14,431 nucleotides of DNA, from the NCBI GenBank assembly GCA_035285005.1, contig JAYKIB010000311.1:1-14431 (forward strand), read 5' to 3'. The stretch is from Prochlorothrix sp035285005 (GTDB lineage Bacteria; Cyanobacteriota; Cyanobacteriia; Prochlorotrichales; Prochlorotrichaceae). Position numbers and translations under genes: made by a program. The notes beneath the pieces are model-generated. The model saw only the letters and a list, made by a program, of their open reading frames with translations, was not told where the DNA came from and did not search any database. Positions 7,228 to 13,055 of the stretch are shown piece by piece (the first letter of the stretch is position 1; the number at the start of each line of letters is the position of its first letter).

Positions 7228-7275
7228 GATCTCGATTCAGGGTGGCGGGTAGCGAAGCTGCCCACCTCAACCCTA
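7228..7275 (-). mobile_element. Truncated MITE-like element (reverse orientation)
   Basis: CTCGATTCAGG is followed by a palindrome GTGGCGGGTAGCGAAGCTGC (from 7242) and CAACCCT, the same order as in reverse copy A. Similarity stops there, so the remaining arm and terminal repeat are lost. Confidence 0.5.
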
Positions 7276-7331
7276 CCTCTCGATTGGGACTCCGCCGCCT
7301 GCTGGGGTCAGGGGTACGAGAGCCCCGCAAA

Positions 7332-7369
7332 ACAAGTTCCATGTTTCGAGGGACCAAACTGGAACTTGT
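7332..7369. promoter_or_regulatory. Inverted repeat upstream of the DUF4168-like gene
   Basis: ACAAGTTCC (7332-7340) and GGAACTTGT (7361-7369) are perfectly complementary; inside them GTTT and AAAC can extend the stem around a loop. It lies immediately before TTTATAAAT. It could be an operator or a leader hairpin; the distance to the start codon (about 315 bp) is large. Confidence 0.4.
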
Positions 7370-7685
7370 GCTTTATAAATGTGTTCACTACACACAGGTT
7401 CGATCAGGTCGCTCGATCGGGCAGTTCAATCCGGTAGATCGATCGAGCCGCCCCATAGGGAGGGAGCCCCAGCCTGACCGGGTCTCAGCGGACCTAGCCG
7501 TTGCTATCCTTCCCCCAGCCCTAACCGCCAACGCTTCAAACTGTACTGCAATGCTAAGCCTACGCCCCCCCCTTGGCCCTGTGCCAATTTCCCGCCTCCG
7601 TCTCAAGCGCTTCTGTTTCCCCTACCCTGTCTGCCACGAATCCTCATCCGAGGGATTGCAAGTTAGCAGGGGATTCCAGACTCGC

Positions 7686-8339
7686 ATGAGTTTTGAGACG
7701 GCCCAGGGTACTGGAGCGGTTGCCGAGGGTGCTGGGTCTGGGCGGCGACGGCGAGACCACACCTGGGGGCAGCGCTGGGTACTGACGGGATGCTTGACGG
7801 GGCTGGCTGTGCTGGGCAACTGGGTACCGGGACTGGGCCCGGCAGGATTGGGGGCTTGGGGCGGCGCTGCCCTGGCGCAAACCCCCGATGCCCAAGAAGC
7901 GGACGAGGACTTACAGAGAATTGCGCCGGAGGAAGTGACCCAATATGCGGTGGCGGCCCTGGCGCTGGAAAATGCCCGCCGGGAGTTGGAGGCAACGATC
8001 GGGTCTAATGCGATGTCGGGTCGCACCTGTGGCGATGTGGGGCAGGTGGATAATTTGAATCCGGCGATCGTCACCTATTGCCAAAACTCGAAGCGGATCG
8101 TTGAAGATACGGGACTGAGTGCCGATCGCTTCAACTTCATCTATCTCCGCCAGCGGGCCGATACCCAACTGCGGCTGGAGATCTTGGGGTCTATGGCCCA
8201 AGCCTGCATTGACGATAATAATTTGATTGCACCTAACTTCTGCCGCGATACGATTCGCCCGGAAATGAAAAAGCAGTGCGCCACCCAGAGCACTCAGATT
8301 AACTCACCCGTTTGTTTGCGGTTACGTATCGAGAATTAG
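7686..8339 (+). CDS. Secreted DUF4168-like protein
   Basis: From the ATG at 7686 the protein has 217 residues. A basic stretch (RRRR, 20-23) and a hydrophobic region (about 31-63) ending ALAQ (62-65) form a signal peptide, so it is predicted to be exported. The mature part contains PEEVTQYAVAALALENARRE (81-100) and later IVEDTGLSADRFNFIYLRQR (138-157), a layout I match to DUF4168, a domain common in cyanobacterial exported proteins with no established function. The middle differs by a stretch with extra residues between the helices. The mature part has six cysteines (115, 132, 174, 186, 198, 210), which could form disulfides. The start was chosen because the frame upstream looks non-coding; no strong ribosome binding site is present, and ATG at 7551 or a GTG is possible. 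Its TAG stop overlaps the stop of the convergent nurA-like gene. Confidence 0.75.
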   Translation: MSFETAQGTGAVAEGAGSGRRRRDHTWGQRWVLTGCLTGLAVLGNWVPGLGPAGLGAWGGAALAQTPDAQEADEDLQRIAPEEVTQYAVAALALENARRELEATIGSNAMSGRTCGDVGQVDNLNPAIVTYCQNSKRIVEDTGLSADRFNFIYLRQRADTQLRLEILGSMAQACIDDNNLIAPNFCRDTIRPEMKKQCATQSTQINSPVCLRLRIEN

Positions 8340-9535
8340 GCAATACTGCCGCGTTTGCGGGTTTCCTTGTAGGAGGTGCCGATATTCTTGAGCCCTGCTC
8401 GAATCATTTGCTGTTCCAGCAGGGCAAAAAATCGCTGACGATCGCCCCCCCTCACCACCGCTTGATTATGGGCTTCGGCCAAGGCGACGGGATAGCCATA
8501 CCCCTTTTGGATTTGGGCAAGGGTCAGGCTCAGGCTGCGATCGAGCAACTCCGGATCCTGGGCAACCCAGGCCGGAAATTCCACCCGTGCCACCTCGGCA
8601 CCGCCATGGAGATGGCAGAAGTAAATTTGCTGATCGGGTCCGTACTGATCCAAAATCCGGGCATTGCTGCGCCAGAGGGGGCCTCGCTCCCCGGGCTGCA
8701 GTTGCGTACTCCAAAAGGTGGCATCCCGCAGTGGGGCAAAGACGCGACAGGGAGCCTGATCGGTTTGACCGGCGCAGTGGGTTTGGCAGTCCGGTTCATC
8801 CTTGGGGCAGCTTTGGAGGCGGAGAAAGTTGAGGGCTTCGCTGCTGCGGGATGCACTGAGGTAACCCACGAGGGGAATGCGGCAGGTTTTGAGGCGATCC
8901 CAAGCCGCAAGAATAGCGGGCAGGAGTCGATCGCGGGCCTCCCCCGGCAGTGCTTCCAGAAACCAATAGACCAAGGAGCCATCGGTGAGGGCAATGGTGG
9001 GTGCGATCGGGGGCGCGATCGCCAGATCAGCCCCGAGGGCCTCGGCTAGGTCGGCCAGATGTTCCGACTCCGCCACCGTGCGCCGATACCCCATCCACTC
9101 CTCCGTACTAATCCCCCACTGCCGCGACAGATACAAGTCCTCCGGCTGGTAGACCACCTCGGGCACACTGTCGAGGAGGGGATGGCGACCCTGGCCGTAG
9201 TGAAGCACAATGCGGCCAATATTAATCAGATAGCAGTAGGCAATCTCATGGTGGCTAGGGGCGATTTGGGAGCCATCGGTGGCTAGGACGGATTGCACCT
9301 TGGGGGGAATCGGCACGGTGCAGCAGGTGCTGAGGGGTTCCACAGGTTCGGCGGCGGTAAAACCCAGGCGATCGCCCCACTGTTGCTGGAGGGCGAGCAG
9401 GATGTCTTGACGGTCCTGGGCCAGGGTGAGGAGTTGCTGGGCTCGCTCCAGCCGGACGCGGATCGCGGTTGCCTCCTGGGCCAAATGCTGGCTAATCCCT
9501 TGCATTTGCAGGGCCAGTTTTGTCAAATCAAGCAT
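8336..9535 (-). CDS. NurA-domain nuclease
   Basis: The 399-residue protein shows the NurA domain pattern (PF09376): an acidic TDGSQI motif (86-91, Asp87), a second TDGSL (184-188, Asp185), and a C-terminal YPVALAEAHNQAVV (348-361, His356). NurA enzymes are manganese-dependent 5' nucleases of the RNase H-like fold, known best from archaea, where they act with HerA in DNA-end resection. No herA-like gene is in the window, so its partner and job in this organism are unknown. The N-terminal 55 residues are helical and probably coiled. A cluster of four cysteines (243, 250, 254, 263; C-x6-C-x3-C-x8-C) could bind zinc or an iron-sulfur cluster; this is inference. The gene converges on the DUF4168-like gene with the four shared bases TTAG at 8336-8339. 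The ATG at 9533-9535 lacks a visible ribosome binding site. Confidence 0.88.
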   Translation of the reverse strand: MLDLTKLALQMQGISQHLAQEATAIRVRLERAQQLLTLAQDRQDILLALQQQWGDRLGFTAAEPVEPLSTCCTVPIPPKVQSVLATDGSQIAPSHHEIAYCYLINIGRIVLHYGQGRHPLLDSVPEVVYQPEDLYLSRQWGISTEEWMGYRRTVAESEHLADLAEALGADLAIAPPIAPTIALTDGSLVYWFLEALPGEARDRLLPAILAAWDRLKTCRIPLVGYLSASRSSEALNFLRLQSCPKDEPDCQTHCAGQTDQAPCRVFAPLRDATFWSTQLQPGERGPLWRSNARILDQYGPDQQIYFCHLHGGAEVARVEFPAWVAQDPELLDRSLSLTLAQIQKGYGYPVALAEAHNQAVVRGGDRQRFFALLEQQMIRAGLKNIGTSYKETRKRGSIA

Positions 9536-9757
9536 GGTAGTGATGGGGTAGGGCAGCTCTGGGGATAGGATGACGACGCGGGGCTAGGGCGATGCTACTG
9601 GACCAGGGCAGCGGCTCGGCTCGCATCGACCCCCCCCAAGCCTAAAGCTGCGTGACGCTCCGCCTAACACACCCCATCGGCTCTTACACTGTTTTGGCTA
9701 TGGCAGAGGGCCTCTCGCGCTAGCCCAACTTTCGTCTTCCCACTTTCGTCTTCCCAC
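9536..9757. other. Intergenic region upstream of the NurA-domain gene
   Basis: No gene is supported. A 14-bp tandem repeat, ACTTTCGTCTTCCC, occupies 9728-9755 and continues as ACTTTC up to element G. No clear promoter is seen for the nuclease gene. Confidence 0.45.
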
Positions 9758-9761
9758 TTTC
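9728..9761. repeat. 14-bp tandem repeat interrupted by MITE copy G
   Basis: ACTTTCGTCTTCCC occurs at 9728-9741 and 9742-9755, and a third unit begins at 9756 with ACTTTC. It is cut by element G and resumes after it as TTTCGTCC (9862-9869). Confidence 0.85.
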
Positions 9762-9861
9762 GGGCACCTCGAAAAATGCAGATTGTTACTGCAGTACCCA
9801 CGGCAGAATCAGGGTTGTGGGGGGCGGCGAAGCTGCCCCCCACAGTTAATCGAGGTTGCCC
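9762..9861 (+). mobile_element. MITE-like element, copy G (type II, TSD TTTC)
   Basis: This 100-bp copy starts GGGCACCTCGAAAAATGCAG and ends GTTAATCGAGGTTGCCC with one extra T in the right end. The palindrome (about 9816-9843) is TGTGGGGGGCGGC-GAA-GCTGCCCCCCACA, a different stem that still pairs. The direct repeat TTTC flanks it at 9758-9761 and 9862-9865. It lies inside a 14-bp tandem repeat, so the empty site can be rebuilt. Confidence 0.9.
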
Positions 9862-9957
9862 TTTCGTCCAACGGCTCGTCCACACTTACGCCCTACCCCC
9901 GCCAGCACCCAGGGTGGGTTAGCCGGCAGCGCCGACCAACCGTAAGGAATCAAGGTT

Positions 9958-11367
9958 CTACTGAAACCCTTTACCTCCCTTTTTACGCTTACTGCCCTTG
10001 CGTGCCTTCGTCGGTGGAGTTGGGTTCTTCGCCTTGGGAGTTGGTGCAAAACCCGGTTCTGTTACCGACCCTGTCCCGGATTCTTCAGGCTTAGCGTCTT
10101 CGGAGCTAGACTCCTCAACACTAGATTGCTCAGAGCCAGATTGCTCAGAGCCAGATTGCCCAGGGCTAGAATCTGTCGCAACATCCTGGGCAATAGCTGG
10201 CTCAGGGGCTAGGGGAGTAGCCAGTTCGGGTTCCCCGCTGTCCATCGTCGGCGGCACCTGGGACAACTCCGCCGCCACCCGATCGGGTGACACCTTGCCG
10301 CGCATCTCGCGTTGTTGCTGCAATTGCTGCTGTAACTGGGCCACCTCCTCCTGCGCCGTTGTTAAAGCAATATCAAACTCCACCTCGCGCGTGTTGTAGG
10401 CTTGGCGCAAATAGCTGAGCTTCCCTTTGAGGACTTGACAGGTGACTCGCAAGTCCTGGAGATCGCTATTTGTGCTGTGGTGCTCCTGGGCGTAGGCAGC
10501 GGCTTGAACCTGGGAGAAATCCGCTATCTCTTGCCACTCGTGCATTTGCTCAGCCTGGGCATCAAGTTTGTCTTGGAGATCTGTCATTTGACGGTGACGA
10601 TCGGCCAGTTGCTCCCGCAGTCCTTCCACCTCACTTTCCAGTGCTGTTTTCGCACTCGTCAGAGTGACCACCTCCGTACGCAGGGTGTCCCGTTCCCCGG
10701 TTAAGGTATTCACCTGGGTGGTCAGTTGCTCCACTTCCCCTTGGAGGGTGGCCACCTCGGTGGTCACCGTCGCATTATCCTGGCGCAGGGTTTCTTTTTC
10801 CTGGGTCAAGGCAGTGACCTGGCTATTGAGAGTACTGACCTCAGTTTGAAGGGTGGCCACCTCGGTGGTCGCCGTCGCATGGTCCTGGCGCAGGGTTTCT
10901 TTTTCCTGGGTCAAGGCAGTGACCTGGCTATTGAGAGTACTGACCTCAGCTTCCAAGCTGGCCTTCGCCCGGTTGAGGGTGGTGAGTTGGTGGTTGAGAT
11001 CCTGAAGTTCTTGGCGATCGTGGGTCTGTTCCCCCTGAAGGGTTTCCACTTGTTCTTGGAGGGCTTGGGCCTGGGCAGTGAGGGTCGATCGACTTTCCTC
11101 CAGTTGGCTCAGTTGCGCCTGGAGTTGCTCCAGTTCTGTTTGGAGGGTTTGACTTTGGGCTTGGGCAGTGGTTTTAGCAGCGGTCAAGGTTTGGGTTTGG
11201 CTTTGGAGCGAGGTCACCAACTGTCGTTCCGTCATCAGTTCAGCCTCTAGGGCTGCACTACGACGATTCAGCGCCCACACCATCACGCCACCCACAACTA
11301 GGGCAATACTGCCCAACAGTCCGTTGCTCCCGAGGGAAGTGGATTCAACTGCAAATAACATCATCAC
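9958..11367 (-). CDS. Membrane-anchored coiled-coil protein with internal 35-residue duplication
   Basis: I do not recognise a family. The protein (up to 469 residues) has one N-terminal membrane helix (about 15-33), then a long coiled coil (about 36-355) rich in Gln, Glu, Leu and Thr, and a Ser/Glu/Pro-rich disordered tail ending in a strongly basic segment (KARKGSKRKKGGKGFQ). Two near-identical 35-residue units containing EVSTLNSQVTALTQEKETLR are in tandem (about 134-203); 35 is five heptads, so coiled-coil phase is kept. The tail has a small repeat, GSEQSGSEQS. The likely layout is a membrane anchor with a long cytoplasmic rod and a basic end that could touch nucleic acid or acidic partners; this is inference. 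The start is GTG at 11367 followed by two ATG codons (11364, 11361); GGAG lies about 12 bases upstream of the GTG, so the exact start is uncertain. The gene is transcribed away from the HAD gene's 3' end with element H between them. Confidence 0.85.
   Translation of the reverse strand: MMMLFAVESTSLGSNGLLGSIALVVGGVMVWALNRRSAALEAELMTERQLVTSLQSQTQTLTAAKTTAQAQSQTLQTELEQLQAQLSQLEESRSTLTAQAQALQEQVETLQGEQTHDRQELQDLNHQLTTLNRAKASLEAEVSTLNSQVTALTQEKETLRQDHATATTEVATLQTEVSTLNSQVTALTQEKETLRQDNATVTTEVATLQGEVEQLTTQVNTLTGERDTLRTEVVTLTSAKTALESEVEGLREQLADRHRQMTDLQDKLDAQAEQMHEWQEIADFSQVQAAAYAQEHHSTNSDLQDLRVTCQVLKGKLSYLRQAYNTREVEFDIALTTAQEEVAQLQQQLQQQREMRGKVSPDRVAAELSQVPPTMDSGEPELATPLAPEPAIAQDVATDSSPGQSGSEQSGSEQSSVEESSSEDAKPEESGTGSVTEPGFAPTPKAKNPTPPTKARKGSKRKKGGKGFQ
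10126..10170. repeat. 15-bp tandem repeat in the coiled-coil protein's tail
   Basis: TTGCTCAGAGCCAGA is repeated exactly at 10126-10140 and 10141-10155, with a diverged third unit at 10156-10170. It encodes the Ser-Gly-Ser-Glu-Gln repeats of the disordered tail and keeps the reading frame. Confidence 0.85.
10746..10953. repeat. 105-bp tandem duplication within the coiled-coil gene
   Basis: GGGTGGCCACCTCGGTGGTC starts units at 10746 and 10851, a 105-bp period (35 codons). Only scattered bases differ over about 100 bp (for example CATTATCC versus CATGGTCC), so the duplication is recent or kept alike by gene conversion. Confidence 0.88.
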
Positions 11368-11510
11368 TGTCCAGATCGCTCTCCAGTAGATTAGACCGTG
11401 CTCACCATTGGCTAACGGAACCCATGCTCAGCCTAGGGAGTGAGAGCATTGTACAACTGTCGCTCCGGAATGGGGTGTAAAGGGATGTCTAAGATTGGTG
11501 ACCCAAGACT

Positions 11511-11610
11511 GGGTACCTCGATTAATCCAAATTTTTGGGAGACAGCCCAGGCAAGAGTCAGGGTTTGGGTTGGGCGGCGAAGCCGCCTAACCCAATTAAT
11601 CGAGGGGCCC
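11511..11610 (+). mobile_element. MITE-like element, copy H (type I, TSD GACT; forms the 3' end of the HAD gene)
   Basis: This 100-bp copy starts GGGTACCTCGATTAAT and ends ATTAATCGAGGGGCCC. It has a type I arm and palindrome GGGTTGGGCGGC-GAA-GCCGCCTAACCC, in which one C-to-T change leaves a G-T wobble. The direct repeat GACT flanks it at 11507-11510 and 11611-11614. Its right terminal repeat encodes the last residues and the TAA stop (11596-11598) of the minus-strand HAD gene. Confidence 0.92.
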
Positions 11611-12540
11611 GACTGTGTGCCCGACTGTGTGCCCGACCCAATGGGAAAACGGCTGCGTGAACTGGTCCAGGGACAAGCAGTGCAGGGTGGGATCGGTGTG
11701 GGCATGCTGTCGATCGGCGGGCGTATTGTAGCCCCAGTCTGCCAAGAAGAGCGTCACCGTTGCGGCCCCGAGTCCTGTTTTCAGTCCTGTTTTTACTTCT
11801 GTTCCCAGTCCTGTCTCTACTCCGGTGGCAGTTTCTTCCCGGGTCACCCCAGTCTCACCAGCTGCGGCCAAGCGATTCTGAAACTGGCGCACCTTCTGTA
11901 GCGTCGGTAGCCGGTCTTCCACAAACCAGAGCCCGATGGGAGCTGGCAAGGTTCGGGCAAGGCGATCGAGGGTTTGGGCTTTGGGCTGTTGCACCTCCTT
12001 TCCAAAGATCCGATCGCGAGGCACCTCCAACCCCGCCTGCTGGAGCAATCGGTGGGCAAAGCGACCCTCCTTGGTCGTAATGATTACCCAGGGGAAGCCG
12101 TCCGCTTCCAGGCTACGCAGTCGATCGAGCACACCAGGATAGAAACGGTGTAGGGCTAGCCACTGATCAAGATTAGTCGTAATCTGACGATCGCGCAGAC
12201 TGTCCAGAGCCTGGGCCAGTTCCCGGGGGACCAGTTGCTGTTTTTGCACCAGGTCAGCCACCACAGTCGACCAGTGATTCAAAATCAGCGTCTCATCAAG
12301 GCCCGAGACGATCGCTTCAATCAGCACTGGCATTTCCCAGCCCGTTTCAATCACGGGCCGCAGCCGACCGAACTGCTCCTCCCAACTCGATCGATCCTCA
12401 AGATCGGGCTGGGGCCAAAATTGGCCATGGGCCAACCAGGCGCTATGGAAATATTCCCGCAACCCATCACACAGAACCCCATCAAAATCGAGGGCCAAAA
12501 AACTGGGGACTAGATCTGTTGGGTGAGCTGATGATGTCAT
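11596..12540 (-). CDS. HAD-superfamily hydrolase with a repeat insert and MITE-derived C-terminus
   Basis: The 314-residue protein carries the HAD motifs: DFDGVLCDG (18-26, nucleophile Asp18 and acid Asp20), ITTKE (154-158), Lys187 in QQPKAQ, and VEDR (207-210). This fits a cytosolic phosphatase or phosphatase-like hydrolase; the substrate is unknown. A helical cap follows the first motif (about 27-130). Between VEDR and the last strand (VTLFLADWGYNT, 262-273) lies a Gly/Thr/Glu/Lys-rich low-complexity stretch (about 228-259), encoded by imperfect short DNA repeats at about 11764-11850, which looks like a lineage-specific expansion. The end reads VGHTVGHTVGPLD: GHTV comes from a 12-bp tandem repeat, and GPLD plus the stop come from element H. 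The start lies only 7 bp after the tRNA-Gln 3' end, with no room for a normal ribosome binding site outside the tRNA, so translation may be weak or leaderless after tRNA processing. Confidence 0.85.
   Translation of the reverse strand: MTSSAHPTDLVPSFLALDFDGVLCDGLREYFHSAWLAHGQFWPQPDLEDRSSWEEQFGRLRPVIETGWEMPVLIEAIVSGLDETLILNHWSTVVADLVQKQQLVPRELAQALDSLRDRQITTNLDQWLALHRFYPGVLDRLRSLEADGFPWVIITTKEGRFAHRLLQQAGLEVPRDRIFGKEVQQPKAQTLDRLARTLPAPIGLWFVEDRLPTLQKVRQFQNRLAAAGETGVTREETATGVETGLGTEVKTGLKTGLGAATVTLFLADWGYNTPADRQHAHTDPTLHCLSLDQFTQPFSHWVGHTVGHTVGPLD
11611..11638. repeat. 12-bp tandem repeat at the HAD gene 3' end
   Basis: GACTGTGTGCCC is repeated directly at 11611-11622 and 11623-11634, then GAC begins a third unit. 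It encodes the GHTV repeat near the HAD protein C-terminus. Confidence 0.75.
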
Positions 12541-12547
12541 AGTAAAA

Positions 12548-12619
12548 CTGGGGTGCTAGGATTCGAACCTAGGAATGGCGGAACCAAAATCCGCTGCCTT
12601 ACCGCTTGGCGACACCCCA
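12548..12619 (-). tRNA. tRNA-Gln (UUG)
   Basis: The 72-nt minus-strand sequence folds as a complete tRNA. The acceptor stem TGGGGTG pairs with CACCCCA, followed by G as the discriminator base. The anticodon arm is GCGGA-TTTTGGT-TCCGC with anticodon TTG (reads CAA, and CAG by wobble). The T arm is CTAGG-TTCGAAT-CCTAG. The 3' CCA is not encoded; the DNA continues TTTTACT and then the ATG of the HAD gene. A good promoter lies just upstream. Confidence 0.97.
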
Positions 12620-12636
12620 TTGATGGCGCGGTAATT

Positions 12637-12666
12637 AATATGCAAGATTTGGGCTAGCTTTGTCAA
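12637..12666 (-). promoter_or_regulatory. Sigma70-type promoter of tRNA-Gln
   Basis: On the minus strand a consensus -35 TTGACA (12661-12666) is followed by an 18-bp spacer and CATATT (12637-12642) as the -10. The -10 ends 17 bases before the mature tRNA 5' end at 12619. The HAD gene may be read from the same promoter. Confidence 0.7.
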
Positions 12667-12689
12667 CCCTTTCTGAGAATCTTTCTCCG

Positions 12690-12919
12690 GAGCACCTCGA
12701 TCGCTCCCAATCCCTAGCGGGTGGCCTAGACAACACTTCGGGTTGGGGCTGAGTGGCGAAGTCGATCGCCCCCGTGAAATCACCCCAGTGGAATCACCCC
12801 AGGGCACCTCGATTAATACAGATTTTCACCACAGTACCCACGGCAGAATCAGGGTTGAGTTGCGCGGCTTCGCCGCGCAACCCAATTAATCGAGGTACCC
12901 CACAGTGAATCGAGGTGCC
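12690..12919 (+). mobile_element. Decayed MITE-like element interrupted by copy I
   Basis: GAGCACCTCGAT (12690-12701) looks like a left end, a CTTCGGGTTGGGG core and a poor palindrome (about 12735-12770) follow, and CACAGTGAATCGAGGTGCC (12901-12919) looks like a right end. Copy I (12802-12900) lies between, so this is best read as an old element with a younger one inserted in it. The parts are diverged, so the nesting is an inference. Confidence 0.4.
12802..12900 (+). mobile_element. MITE-like element, copy I (type II)
   Basis: This 99-bp intact copy starts GGGCACCTCGATTAAT and ends ATTAATCGAGGTACCC. The type II arm includes ACAGATTTTCACCACAG, and the palindrome is GTTGCGCGGC-TTC-GCCGCGCAAC, the same stem as copy A. 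The flanking bases CCCA and CACA differ at one position, so the target duplication is not perfect. Confidence 0.9.
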
Positions 12920-12933
12920 TTAAAGTTTGAGAA

Positions 12934-13033
12934 GGGCACCTTGATTAATCCGAATTTTTGGGAGACAGCCCACGCAAGAATCAGGGTTTGAGTTGGGCGG
13001 CGAAGCCGCCCAACCCAATTAATCGAGGTGCCC
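12934..13033 (+). mobile_element. MITE-like element, copy J (type I, TSD AGAA)
   Basis: This 100-bp copy starts GGGCACCTTGATTAAT and ends ATTAATCGAGGTGCCC. It has a type I arm and palindrome AGTTGGGCGGC-GAA-GCCGCCCAACC with only small changes. The direct repeat AGAA flanks it at 12930-12933 and 13034-13037. It ends 22 bp before the glycosyltransferase start codon, so it sits in that gene's 5' leader or promoter region. Confidence 0.92.
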
Positions 13034-13055
13034 AGAAGTGTTGGAGAGGAGTCTT

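Larger units (their letters stand above)
7094..7685. other. Long leader or intergenic region before the DUF4168-like gene
   Basis: An open frame continues upstream of the chosen start at 7686 as far as 7044, inside element F. Its translation has no protein-like character and includes repeat sequence, so it is treated as non-coding. The region holds a MITE remnant at 7228-7275, a 9-bp inverted repeat at 7332-7369, and TTTATAAAT at 7372-7380 as a possible -10-like sequence. It also contains a fragment (about 7106-7135) related to the CCCCTAGCCCCT palindromes common in cyanobacteria. Confidence 0.5.

Noticed and set aside
7044..7685. N-terminal extension of the DUF4168-like open frame back to element F
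   Set aside because: The upstream part translates repeat DNA and low-quality sequence with no domain, and a signal peptide begins only after 7686.
7622..8074. Minus-strand frames opposite the DUF4168-like gene
   Set aside because: Pro/Ala/Ser-rich translation typical of a GC-rich shadow; the plus frame has a signal peptide and domain.
8312..9568. Plus-strand open frames opposite the NurA-domain gene (8312-9049, 9059-9286, 9293-9568)
   Set aside because: They are antisense to a frame with conserved nuclease motifs and show no family of their own.
9906..9957. Imperfect hairpin after the coiled-coil gene as a terminator or another MITE copy
   Set aside because: The stem has mismatches, no T-run follows on the minus strand, and the core and ends of the element family are missing.
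10402..11250. Plus-strand open frames opposite the coiled-coil gene (including 10726-11250)
   Set aside because: They are antisense shadows of repetitive Gln/Glu/Leu/Thr codons; the minus frame has a clear membrane helix and coiled coil.
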